Shown in pieces: positions 22,395 through 33,624 of a stretch of 64,000 nucleotides of DNA. This DNA is from Nitzschia sp. pyKryTriq1 (taxonomy: Eukaryota > Bacillariophyta > Bacillariophyceae > Bacillariales > Bacillariaceae). Numbering within the stretch: position 1 is the first letter of the stretch; the number at the start of each line of letters is the position of its first letter. The notes under the pieces are model-generated. The model did not search any database. It was not told the origin of the DNA and worked only from the letters and a program-made list of their open reading frames with translations. Both the position numbers and the translations under genes were made by a program. The stretch spans positions 930,001-994,000 of the forward strand of contig OY101117.1 of assembly GCA_956465555.1 (NCBI GenBank), given 5' to 3'.

Positions 22395-23275
22395 CAATGG
22401 GGCATCTTGAGCTTTGATCTCAAATAATTTTGGCGATGACTTGTCTGTGAGAGAGTCGGTTCAACTGTTGCCACTTATCCTTCACTTTCTGAAGGGATGA
22501 GTGTATCCATGGGCTCCAATTCACACAGCATTAGCCATTTAGTCAATTGTAATGGCATGGGCAATCTTTTCTTGTCCTGAACAAGACTGACAAACGACTA
22601 CTGTACTTTTCCTAACCATTTAGAAATTGAATAGTCCTGACCAAATAGTTTAAGAGTCTAATAGAACAAAGTGGTACTTCTACTTCTAGCAGAGGTCTGC
22701 GCTTACAAACTACTTTTCTAAAGGTATTGGAATCAATAAATCAAGGACTATGTATGATACCGGTAGTCTACAAGCAGTCTACTGTAGTACTTGCACAAGA
22801 TAGAGATCGTCTCATATTGTCCCTCGCAGCTCGCAGGTCTCCGCGCAACATGGATCAATAATTTGCCGCCAACTATGCCTTTGTGGTCAAGTGAATCGAA
22901 TACCAAACACGTCAGCTTACTATTACGTTTATACCATACACGTACGGTACTCATACCGGTACAGTACCGGCACTGTACGCTGTACAGTACGACGCCGCAG
23001 AATACGCGCATACCGGTACACGTAGTTATTAGACTTTAATTGCGACCGATGATGATCGCTGCAATATGAGCGCTCGTCCTTCGGCATCCATGCCGATTGC
23101 CGATGAGATACAGTATTATCGGTAATCGGTGATACCGGTATGAGATTTGTTTTTGCTTTACTTACTCCCTTGTAGTAGCATACCTCTGATGCTTGGTAAA
23201 ACTTTTAAATACCAGGCTTCCGACTACTCTACGCGGCTATTATACTGCAATACAAAGTCGAACTTCTCGACAACG
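22395..23275. other. Intergenic region rich in GTAC and TACCGGTA motifs
   Basis: No gene is seen. Between 22755 and 23140 there are many TACCGGTA, GTAC and TGTACAG strings, partly palindromic (for example TACCGGTACAGTACCGGCAC near 22955). This is one of the densest clusters of that motif family and lies just upstream of the methyltransferase gene. Confidence 0.55.
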
Positions 23276-24142
23276 ATGATTGCAACTGTACTTCTTGCTT
23301 CGCTGGTTGCCCAGGTTTCGGCATTTCCCTTTTTGCCGCTGCCGTCGCGCGCCCCAGGATTTCGATACCCACTCGCCATGACGGTCAAGAGCATGGCCGA
23401 AAAGGTCCTCGAGAATCCAAAGTGGCCCCCTGAATGGCCGTACACAGAATTGGACTTTAAACGAATGGACGAGAGTGATGATTCAATCTTCTACGACTCC
23501 CCTCGCCTTTGCTACCACATTGATGACGCAGCCGTATCGGCTCTCACCGCCTACTACGCAGACAATTTTCAGGACGGAGAAGATATTTTGGATATCTGCT
23601 CTTCATGGGTTTCGCACTACCCAAAAGAGTGGAAAGGGGGGAATGTTGTCGGTTTAGGCATGAATGAATACGAACTCAGCCAGAACCCCCGGCTTTCTTC
23701 TTATGTGGTCAAAGATTTGAACGACGAGCCAATTTTTCCTTTCGACGATGCCTCTTTTGACAAAGTGACATGTGTAGTTTCGGTGGATTACCTTAATAAG
23801 CCACTAGAGGTCTTCAAAGAAATCAATCGGGTACTCCGACCTGGTGGAGAATGTTTAATTTCTATGAGCAACCGATGGTGAGTGTTTTGTTTCGATGCAT
23901 TGGATACTTTTTCGTTCTTGGATGAGTGGTGCTCACTTTTAATTTACTTCGACTTTTTCAGCTTCCCTACCAAAGCCTTTCAGATCTGGCTTCAGACAAA
24001 TGATCTGGAGCACATTTTCATTACAGGAAGTTTCTTCTATTATGCCGGTGGATTCGATCCCCCCTCTTGTTCGGACATTTCACCAAATCCAGGCATGTCG
24101 GACCCCTTGTTCATCGTCAAGGCCAGGAAGAAGAGCAACTAG
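23276..24142 (+). CDS. Plastid-targeted class I methyltransferase
   Basis: Exons are 23276-23877 and 23962-24142 (260 residues). The first 18 residues are a signal peptide and the predicted cleavage reads VSA|FPFLPLP, matching the diatom ASAFAP plastid-import motif; a Ser/Arg-rich transit part follows. The mature part has ILDICSSWVSHYP as SAM motif I, VVGLGMNEYELSQNP, DASFDKVTCVVSVDYL as motif IV region and INRVLRPGGECLISMSNR as motif VI region, the layout of a type 11 methyltransferase. The end carries DPLFIVKARKK. The acceptor molecule is unknown. The start is the ATG directly before the signal peptide; an upstream in-frame extension lacks signal character. Confidence 0.85.
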
Positions 24143-24214
24143 GGATCGATCGAAGAGCTCAGACGAAGCTAACTTTTAAGAAAAGAATTTGACTATTTTG
24201 CGTAATTGGTAGTA

Positions 24215-27200
24215 CTAGTATTGTCCAGCAGGGAATGCTGAGCATGTAGCCATGTGCTCGATCTTGTTGCCTTGAAGCGTGAAACTGACTTTCAATTTCA
24301 ACATCAAATTCTTTGTACCCAACATGGAATTCGTAACTTTGATTTTCTGGGTCACAAGTTTGGGGTTATTACCCCCGGTAATGGGAACTGTTGTCGAAGA
24401 AGGTGGCTCCATCTCCATCGTGACATATTTAGGGACGGCGCATTGAAGATTGAACCCGTAGATAGCATCCGGAGCCGCATTCTTGCACTTGGCTATCAAC
24501 AATGATACACCCTTGTTCCACGCGTCCGGCTTTGTGCATTCAAACTCTATCGTCAAACCATTGTGTGTGAAGCCAGGCACAATCACTGGTGCAGGCTCAC
24601 CACCACCGTTGGCTGGAGCAGCAGGGCCGCCCATCATCGGCTGCTGAGCCGCAGGAGCTGCCATGCCAGGCATACTTTGTTGTTGCGTTGGCGGGGGCGC
24701 GCCAAAGATGTCGAGCGGGTTACCTCCGACCGAAGCCGAAGATTGTGCCACTGCAGGAGGCGGTGCCCCGAAAATGTCCAGTGGATTCGACTGAGCAGGA
24801 GTAGGCTGGGCTTGGGGCATCCCGCCAAAAGGATCGTAACCGCCACCCGAGGGTGCAACCACTGGCGCTGAGGTGACAGCAGACGCGGCGAAAATGTCGG
24901 AAAGGAGATCGAGATCGCTCTTCTCGGCAGCAGCAGGAGCTGGGGCCCCGTTTTGAGCAGGCACAGGAACTGGGTCTGAAGCAAAAATATCCAAGAGATC
25001 TCCACCGGGTGCAGGTGCAGGGACGGCCGCTGCCTTGGGTACGGAAGCGGAACCAAGACCGGCAGCAAATACGTCTTCCTTGTGTTTCTGCAAAACCTTT
25101 AGATCTACAACCGGCATTCGAGAGAGGGCTTCTTTGGCGGCCGAAATCACAGACTCACTAACGGCCGTCCCTCCAGTGTCCGCAACACCGAATAGATCAT
25201 CCTCAGCTGGCGCCTTGGGTGCAGTCTTGATACCTTTTGCCGCATTCAGCAGAGCATCATATTCACAAGATCGAAGCTGCATTTCCAAGGAGTGAGAGCC
25301 TTGATGTCGTTTGATAAGTTTTTGCAGTTTTTCAAGAGCTACCGCATCGCCCTTGTCGGTGAAACGGTCACTCAATTTGGCGAAACATGTCAAAGCTCGT
25401 TGCTTGACCATCTCGGGGCATGAGTGTCTATTGGTGACACTTTCAACCACACCTACTACGGAGGAAGGATCCAGCTCCATGAAAGTGATGCTGACTGGCG
25501 CGCCGTTCGACATTTCACCAGCGCTGGGAGCGGGGGTGTACGTGTAAGGACTGAGCAACAGGTCTCCGTATTCACCGATGCACCAAACACCCACGACAAG
25601 AAGACCCAGCTGCGTGCCATCATCATCTCGAATTGCTTTGAGAAGCTTGTGGCAGGCATATGCATGTACATCCTCCGAGGATCGACTGATGTAGATGACA
25701 GAGGCGTTCTGGACTTCACGCGACGCCTCTCGTCCAGCAATCGTGAGCATAGTGATGAGTGTGTCTACACGCCATCGGTCATCCGGACTGAAGCGATCTA
25801 CAACGCGAAGGATACGTGTGCAAATATCAGAACGATGTTCCCGAGGACACAACACCAAGTAATTCAAAAGTTCCGCCGTCAACGACTGGACATTCTCTTC
25901 GTTGACCAAGTGGTAGATGAGTTCGAGGGCCCTTTGCCGGATACTGATATCGGGATCCTTCAAACAGTCTACAACTGTACTTCGGTGCTTTTGAAGGGCC
26001 GCAGATGCACTGTTTCCGCTATCAGGCGACATTTGTCCTTGCTGCTCAATCGTTCGAGAAAGCGTATTCAAAGCAACGTAACGGATGTTGTTGTCTCGGT
26101 TCAACAAGAATCGACCAAGAATGTTGACCGCCAAGACCTGAAGTCCGTCTTCACTCTCGATTCCCATAATGGTTTGGACGCACTCGTACAGAATAGCATT
26201 TCCAGCGTTTTTCGACGATTCTGTGTTGGTGGCAACTTGAGCTAGAACGTCGTTCATCTCTTCAGATGCCTTCTCGTTCTTGGCCCCGAGCAAACGAAGT
26301 AAAGTCAACAACTGAACCTGCAAAAATGGATCTGAGATACCACCCACATCGTATTCTGGCGAGAAGCCAGAACTCAAAAGATTTCGAAGCATCTTGACTA
26401 GCATAGGAACCAATCGAAGGAAGGCTTTGCGGCAATCGGTTTCGAATGGATTTTCTCCCTCTTCGATCGCGTTTTGCAGATCGATCATGAGAACCTGAGT
26501 CATCAACTGGACGACTGTGATGAGTACGCCATGGTTTTTATCCTTCAGCAGCGTTACAACTCGGTCGATAAAGTCTTCCACCATATCAGGACACTTGGTG
26601 AGACAACGGGCCATGGCGAGATTTGCTTTCTTCCTCAAGTAGGGAGTTCCTCCTTTAAGGTGCTTGTCAACTTCCGGAGCCAAGTCTCTTGACATGTCAG
26701 ACGTAGCCAAGTTGCCAATGGTACACAAGGCGAGTCCGGCAACGAATCTATTCGACGAGTTCAGGTCATTCTTGAGAGAGTTTGTCGCAAGCATTAAAAC
26801 GTCTGCTTCTTCAGATAGTAACAACATCATACCAAGGTAACCGATACGTTTCTCAGGGAAGTGTGGAGAGGCGATCAGCTTCAAACATTCCAACTGTCCA
26901 AAATGGGTCGGATACCCTGTATCACCAAAACAAGAATACGAAAATGTGAGAAATTGTTTAGTCAAACGAGTCCTTTCAATACGAAAATAACGAGAAAGCA
27001 TTGGTTTGCTGGCTACCACGGACAGCATGCACCGATGGGCTCTTCAGCATGGCCTGAGGTGTATTTTAAATCACAAAAATCATTTTCGAAACCTACCTAG
27101 CATGTGCATGAACAATAGCTTAGCCACATTTCGGTGCCTGTAATGTTCTTGCTCCTCACGGATGGCAGTACGGATCATTGCTGACTCCTTGGCAATCACC

Positions 27201-27268
27201 GCACGCTCCTCGGCAGCAGTCTTGCAAGCCCGCACCTTCCGGATAAGGTCTCGAAGTTTCATAGACAT
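24215..27268 (-). CDS. AP1G1: AP-1 complex subunit gamma
   Basis: This is the large subunit of the clathrin adaptor AP-1, which sorts cargo at the trans-Golgi and endosomes. Exons are 27097-27268 and 24215-26916 (957 residues). The trunk starts [19 protein letters not shown], with [13 protein letters not shown] running across the splice into [17 protein letters not shown], both diagnostic for gamma rather than alpha. HEAT-like repeats follow to about residue 610. The hinge is Ala/Pro-rich and holds clathrin-box-like motifs LLDIF, LLSDIF and two [11 protein letters not shown]. The C-terminal gamma-ear domain (about 830-957) includes [11 protein letters not shown]. The start at 27268 begins MSMKLRD; a second ATG two codons on is possible. 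Confidence 0.96.
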
Positions 27269-28246
27269 GATTGCGGTCCGGATATTCTTTCCAAAGAGAA
27301 AACTTGGGTAACGTGGTGCGACCGCAAGGTCTATTGAACTACTACGATAAGGCAAGGCAACAACAACCACAACAACCTGACAATGATGGATGATACGATT
27401 AAAAAAAATCGCCGCCGATGTGCTTCCTTGCACAGCGCGCCTACAGCATTCTGTAATGTACCTGTTTCTACGGGCCGGGGATCAACGTACAGTGCGTTCG
27501 GTAGCGAAAGTACCAGGTACCAGGTACCTGTACCTGGTACTGTCACTGCGAGTACTAACTACTGTACACGTGAAGAAGTACTGCCGCGCCGACCCGGTCG
27601 ACCCAATGACCAAGAAATGACTTTTGATTTTCCCCCGCCATTTTGATGTGGCTTTCTGCCGCCCATCCAAAACGCGCGTCAGCCGTCAGCGATCCGATCC
27701 CCGCATTCCCTTGCATTCCCAGCGACGAAGACAAAGAGAGCAGGTCGTCTCGACTGTACAAGTACTATAATACCCGGAATACTACCGCATGCCGGAGCTA
27801 CCCTACCCCGGCGTGTACTCTCTCTACTGGTAGCTAGAGTGATATAGAGAGACTACACGTACCCGTACAAGAACTACAGCGGAATGGATATTGGAATGAT
27901 TTGTTGTAAAGTAGGGACCATGAGACGACGACCTAATATATTTTGAAGACGTGGTGTAGAATTTACCTGGCTACTACTAGTAGTACCCTGGAGAGAGAGG
28001 AGACGATTCAAGTACAGTACTGTCTGCTAAATTGAAAGTGCAACTTTGAACTTCGGCAGGAAACAGCAGAAAAACAAGTCCGAACAAGCTAATATAGTAA
28101 TCAATTGTGGTGCGTGTTGAATGTAATCCTCTACTAGAGAGAGTAATGCGGGTAGTGAAGAAGCTAATTTTGAGAACGTCTAATCAATCCTGATATTACC
28201 TGGTAAGAGAGCGCTGTGAATAAGGCACATCAATGCCACCATTTGT
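27269..28246. other. Intergenic region with GTACC palindromes and CTACTAG motifs
   Basis: No gene is seen. A compact palindromic cluster AGTACCAGGTACCAGGTACC continues into CTGTACCTGGTAC at about 27508-27542. CTACTACTAGTAGTA occurs near 27971-27986, with GA-rich arms. This interval probably carries the AP-1 gamma promoter on the left and the V-ATPase 3' flank on the right. Confidence 0.5.
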
Positions 28247-29630
28247 TTATCGCCATGGTGCTGTTCGACTGAAGACTTGAACAAACTTGCCAATCTCGTC
28301 CTTTTGCTGTTGGAGGATGCACTCGGTGATCCAAACCAAGTTTCGAATCTCTTGCTCCTTAAGCTTCACGTAAGCGTAGAAGCAGCCAAAATGCATTTGA
28401 CCTTCAAAGGCAAGCTCCAGCGCTTGGACATCACGCTCATAGAAAGCGTCATCGATGGACTTCTCGCCAATGCCGGAGGCGTGAATATTCCAAATGGCAG
28501 AGTATGTGGGGAATAGTTCCAACACACGGCCCAATTCGTCCTCGTCGGAAACGTCAGCAAGCATGGCAGTTCCGGCGGGGTACAAGTTTCCAACGGCAGG
28601 ATACAATCTCTTTCGGTCCGAAGTTCGCATGGCAGGCTCGTTCAGAGGAGTGCCGAAGGAGTTGAGTGTGATATTGATGGCGTTGGTATCAGCACGGACT
28701 CGCAACAGCTCTCCCATGATCTCGGCTGTGGCGCCACCCAAAGACATGACAAACATGTAAAAGTCTTCGATCCAGTACTTGATCAGAGAAGACTTGATGA
28801 TTTCGATCTCAACCTCTTCGAGGACATGACGAGAGTCAGTTCCGCGGTGTTGAGCGCTCTCTTGCAAGAACTTGGCAAAGTACGGGCCAACGGGAGTATC
28901 AACAAGGACGGTTTGGTACAGATCAGAGTACCCCTTGGACGAGTTTTCGAAAGTGGGAATACTTCGCATGGTGCTCTCCTTGAACATACCAAGAGGGTGG
29001 CACTGCTCGAGGAGCTCATTGATGTCACGACCACTCAATGCGCCCTTGAGCAAAAGCATAACATTCTCGATCATGTATTCATATGTGATGAAATCCAGGA
29101 AAGTGGACAAAGGTTCAACGGTCTGGGTACGCAAGTACTTGAACTCGGTGACAAGCTGTAAGCAAAGGGAGAGGGGAAGAAGACGAGAAGATGAGAAATT
29201 GATTCTTAAAACGCGATCATGAGAAATGTTGGGCCGTATCTAACGGAACATTCCTTCACACGTAGCGCTGGTACAAAACTCCCGTAGGGATCCTTCTCCC
29301 GCAACACAATCAATGGTGGACACCATGGTCGAGAGTTTTCGAGTAAAATGGAAAACACCAAATAGCTTCCAAACAACACACCTTTTCGACAGCCGCCTTT
29401 TGAAGAGTATTGGGGGTAACCGTGCTCGAGTCAGCTAGAGCATCGGCGTAATCAGTCTCGGTCAAGTTAAGACGGACATCATCCAACGTCTCACACTGCG
29501 TGAGATGGTGATAGTCCGGATCCGACAGAAACGACGATCTCATACCGCGCAACAAAGCTTCGGCAAAGCCATGCTGAATATTGAAGGTGGTGAGATCACC
29601 AGTTCCGGCAGTAGGCTTTGGTGTCGTCAT
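28247..29630 (-). CDS. ATP6V0D: V-type H+-ATPase subunit d (V0)
   Basis: This V0-sector subunit caps the proteolipid ring and couples it to the V1 stalk. Exons are 29382-29630 and 28247-29155, with a 226-bp intron, giving 385 residues. Landmarks are LTQCETLDDVRLNLTETDY, EPLSTFLDFITYEYMIENV, LLEQCHPLGMF, LVDTPVGPYF, INSFGTPL, and near the end HFGCFYAYVKLKEQEIRNL with VWITECILQ, all aligned with animal and yeast subunit d. The protein is slightly longer than the human one at both ends. Introns and length are normal, so the gene looks intact. Confidence 0.96.
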
Positions 29631-30875
29631 GGTGAAGAGAAATAATGATTACTAGCATCCAAGTCCCACAGCGTTATTCATCGACATGGCTGTTGTTCTT
29701 GCCGGCCCGAGAGAAGCGGCAAGTACCAGTACGAGTACCTGCTTTTGTAGTAGCGAGCGACAGCGAGGCCGACGACCGACACCCCCAACGGCAGGCCTGA
29801 CTTCGCTCCCAATGATATATACAAATCTGTATTTGGATTTTTGAAGTCATTTCTTAATTAAATATGCTCAACGTGCATGGCGGCCTCGCAAATACCCGCA
29901 TTTTAACGCTCAGCGAAGATTGAAGCATCGACGATTCGGGTCATTTGGGTCAAGTTTGGGTCCGGTCATCTCTGCGCCCACGCAACGCAACGCGAGAAAA
30001 TTCGATGGATGATTGCGATTGATACCTGGTACCGGTACCGTACCGGTACAGTATGAGTAGTAGAACGAGAGTAGACGACAACAACTGTACCATGTTGCCT
30101 CCGAGCTATAGGACGCAGCACTCACTCTTTGAAAAAGATAGTATCGGCACATCAATAAAAGGCAGTATTATGAGATGTTCTCTGACATATTATCGTGCAG
30201 CACGAGCACTAGTACTCTGCTGCTGTGTCGGTTCAGTACTATATACCGGTAGTAGCTCTGGAGTAGCTCTAAGAAAAGTTACTAGTACGCTGGTGGAAGA
30301 ACTACAGACGAGTGAGACGACCGCATCAGTCCTCACTGGTATCAAGGGAGACGACGATTTGGTTGTTGTCTACTTGGGTGCGAGTTAGAATAGAATATAC
30401 TATTACTATAGTGTGGTTAGAAGCGCTCTGGATCATTCGACGGAGTGATGATTTTACTCTCTCTATATCTATCCCTCTCTCTCAGAATACCCGTAGATCA
30501 CAGCGATTGCCCCCACCTAGTATTGCTTTCAACGTGCTACGTAAAATAGATATTCATGCATATTACTATTGCTATTGCTACCTCTCAGAGTGACAAATAA
30601 TACGATATCTCCTATTTACATTCTCTATTTGGGAGTCAACCTGCTACGAGATCTTTTCGTTCGAACTTTCGAGCAGTGGAGACTTTTCTGACGATGCAGA
30701 TGCCGAGCAAAAGAATAGCACGGGACTTCTCAAGGACGTTGAATTTTGCTTGGGGCTACTTGCATCTTATACACTATCGTCAAATTTAAAAAGAGAGTGA
30801 ATGCGCTCTAACACATTTGCTATGTTGCTCGCTGCATTGACCAAGCGACGATCATAGTCACTGAAAAATCTGAAG
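29631..30875. other. Intergenic region between V-ATPase d and G-alpha
   Basis: A TACCTGGTACCGGTACCGTACCGG cluster lies at about 30022-30050. A plus-strand frame of 111 codons (30053-30388) begins inside this cluster and shows no family resemblance, so I do not call it. CT-repeat tracts occur near 30460-30480. Nothing else is supported. Confidence 0.45.
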
Positions 30876-32288
30876 TTAGCCCGACCCAAGGAACCCTGAT
30901 CTTCGAAGATTGTCTGTCATGATAATAGTTCTCGTTGAATCCAGCACGAATTCCACTGACGAAGGAAATAATAGGTTAGACATGCAAATGGTATGTTTTC
31001 TGGCGTACGAAGTACACTGGCATCACTTACTGTTGTTTGTATCTGTTGCACACGTAACGTGGATAAACGAGTCATTGAAGTCATCGTTGATCAAGCATTC
31101 CTTGAACTTTTGGATGAAGTATAAAACTCCACTGTTGAATTCTCGTGGAGGTCCGGCGTAATCTTGGAAAGGTTTTTGTGCTTGGATGTCGCTGTACTGT
31201 ATCTTTTCAGCAAAGACATCCTTCTTGTTGAGGAACAGCATGATTGAAGTATTGGCAAACGCCCGGTTATTGCAGACCGAACGGAACAATTCTAGCGCTT
31301 CTACCATCCGATTCGTTCGTTTAGCTTCTGCAAGTGTTTGATCATACTCTGATAGAGCAGCCACGAAAATCACAGCGTCCACGTTGTCAAAGCAATCGAT
31401 CCATTTACGTCTCTCGGACCGTTGGCCTCCCACATCGTACATTTCGAAGTCTATTCCATCGATTCGATATCGTTCCATTACTACTTGTGTTGTTTTCACA
31501 CGAGCGAGCAGGATATCTTGCGTTGTTGGTCGGAATGTGGGTGCTGCAATTCGGGCAAGATCCTGTAAATAGTCTTTGTGCCCATCGATGATGTTCACCG
31601 CTGCTCGTTTTTGCCACACTTCCTTCATCGTTTTTGACTGCACAAGACATGATGTGAGATACAATATCGCATGAACATCGATTCCTGGCGCATGCTAAGC
31701 TTCCTGGATATAACTTACCTCCCATAGCACTTTCATTGGCTTCCATAGCTGCAAGAACTGCTGGGCATCGTTGTTGGGCCCTAGCCCGGCTCTCGCGCTG
31801 TGACCTACCCAATCATCACCGTTTGGCACCTTCTCTTCGAGCGGCGGCGCAGTACCGTCGACGAGATGAGCACATAAATGGTCAAATGCTTGCTTCGGTG
31901 TCATCCCATCATCCGCATCCGATCCAGGCTCCTCCGCTAGTTGATCCACCATCTCCAGGCTCCGTAACAGCTGACATAACTTCCGGACAGCTGTGATTAC
32001 GTTCGATCGCACCACCACCCCGTACATCCGCAGATCATCCTCTGTCCGCGGGGACCCATGCAGAATTCTCATTTGTTTAAAGATGGTGGATTTCCCAGAT
32101 TCTCCGGCGCCTAACAGTAGCAGCTTTACTTTCAGTTCCTCCTGCTGTCTGGCCCTATCTAATTCCCTATCAATTGCATTTGAGTTTCCCGCCTCCAAGG
32201 GATCGTCACCCCGTGGCCGAGCCTGCTGTAGAGGCATTTCATTGCCTCCGTTCGGGGACGGCTGCTCGGTGGAAGCTGAACATCCCAT
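30876..32288 (-). CDS. Heterotrimeric G-protein alpha subunit
   Basis: This is a GTP-switch signalling subunit. Exons are 31719-32288, 31031-31637 and 30876-30955, giving 418 residues. The start MGCS provides Gly2 for myristoylation and Cys3 for palmitoylation. The P-loop is GAGESGKST (60-68). The helical domain carries an extra acidic insert (about 120-170). Switch I is RVKTTQV with the catalytic Arg, switch II is DVGGQRSERRKWIDCF with the catalytic Gln, the guanine-specificity motif is FLNKKD, and TCATDTNN is split by the last intron. The short third exon encodes the receptor-binding helix, ending NLRRSGFLGSG. All nucleotide-binding residues are intact. The receptor partner is unknown. Confidence 0.95.
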
Positions 32289-33624
32289 GGTCTACCGATC
32301 CAATAAACTATTTCACCACTACCGCAGGATCCACCCCGCTGCTGCTGTCTCCTTTCAGGCAGGTGCTGGAGGGGTAAGAAAACAGACCGAAGGTTCGTCA
32401 GACAAAATTACTTATGGAAAGGACACGAGTACACAACTACGGGTACGTATATCACTCAATGATCCGCGCGGGCAGGCAAGCTAGAAAAATAAAGTCACCA
32501 AGATGACCGAGATCGGCAGCTTGGATAGGAAACCCTGCAACGACTTCAAATGGCTTTTGTTGCGGGCGTACCTCTCAATATGCGGCCCAGCTAAGCGACA
32601 ACCAGCGGCTAACCCAACAGTAAGAGTGACAATGTCCTTGAGAAAGGAAAGTGGTGAGCTGTTCGGCTTGGATGCACCGACGGAATGGCTCCTTCAGGGA
32701 AATTTTGAGGGAGTTAAAGCGACGGACGCCGCGAAGGAGCAGGCGCGTTGCGCATCTTCGTCGGCGGTGGACGGAGGATGCATCATCCCAAGCATGGGCG
32801 ACCGCCGCCCAAAATTTGCACCGTCGCCGGCAATACACTACTGGTACGTACTCGTACAGTAAAGCAGATAGTCGGCACTCGGCACGTCCCAATTTCGTGC
32901 GCGGTGCATCATGTGCGGCGATAATCATAAAAATTCGTTTACGAGTACATGATGATACCGGTACGAACTTGTACTATAAACATGTAAGGCGACGTCCTCA
33001 GAGGCATATATCACGTCATGATGTCGCCATAATATTATTTTAGTATGTGCCTCATCCAAGACTCATCGTCCGGGATTCCATCTTTTGTCTACAGCACAGA
33101 GGTGATCCCGTAGACTACTATTCTTGACTACGAACGGTACGAGAACAGGAATACCTATAGCCAACACATACTAAGAGATAATTTCTCTGAAGACTACCGC
33201 TCGTGCTCATGTGTTTCATACAATTTATAGTTGTTGGGACTTGAATGTAGAAACGGTAGAAATGGCAGGATGTAGTAGTACTAGTACCAAAACGAAATAG
33301 TCAGTGCGAGGCAAGTAGTACCGGTGTTGTTACAGTAGCAAGTAGCAAGAAGCAAATCAAAAAGCACCAACGAAACAGTAGAATGAAGTGGCTGGCCAAT
33401 TATTTCACTCTGACTTGTACGCTGGCGGTCGACTCAGAATTCAACCCGAGTAAACATTACAGTAGTCCATCGAAGCAGGGTGGTCGCCGATTGCTCTCTA
33501 GTAGAGCAGCAGCAATATATGGAACATCCTTATAATTCAAAACAAGGCAGGAACGAAAGAACGACCGAACGAAAACTATCCTTTCCAAAATGCTCTTTTG
33601 CTTCACTATAACAAAACTACTTCT
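32289..33624. other. Intergenic region upstream of G-alpha and downstream of VPS45
   Basis: No gene is supported. A frame on the plus strand at 32503-32862 starts with ATG but resembles nothing and ends in a GTAC-rich stretch. TACCGGTACGAACTTGTAC occurs near 32957. The left part likely contains the G-alpha promoter. Confidence 0.4.

Noticed and set aside
30053-30388. Plus-strand frame of 111 codons
   Set aside because: It begins inside a TACCGGTA repeat cluster and has no recognisable domain; too weak to call.
32503-32862. Plus-strand frame of 119 codons upstream of G-alpha
   Set aside because: No family resemblance, and it ends in a GTAC-rich stretch; probably chance.
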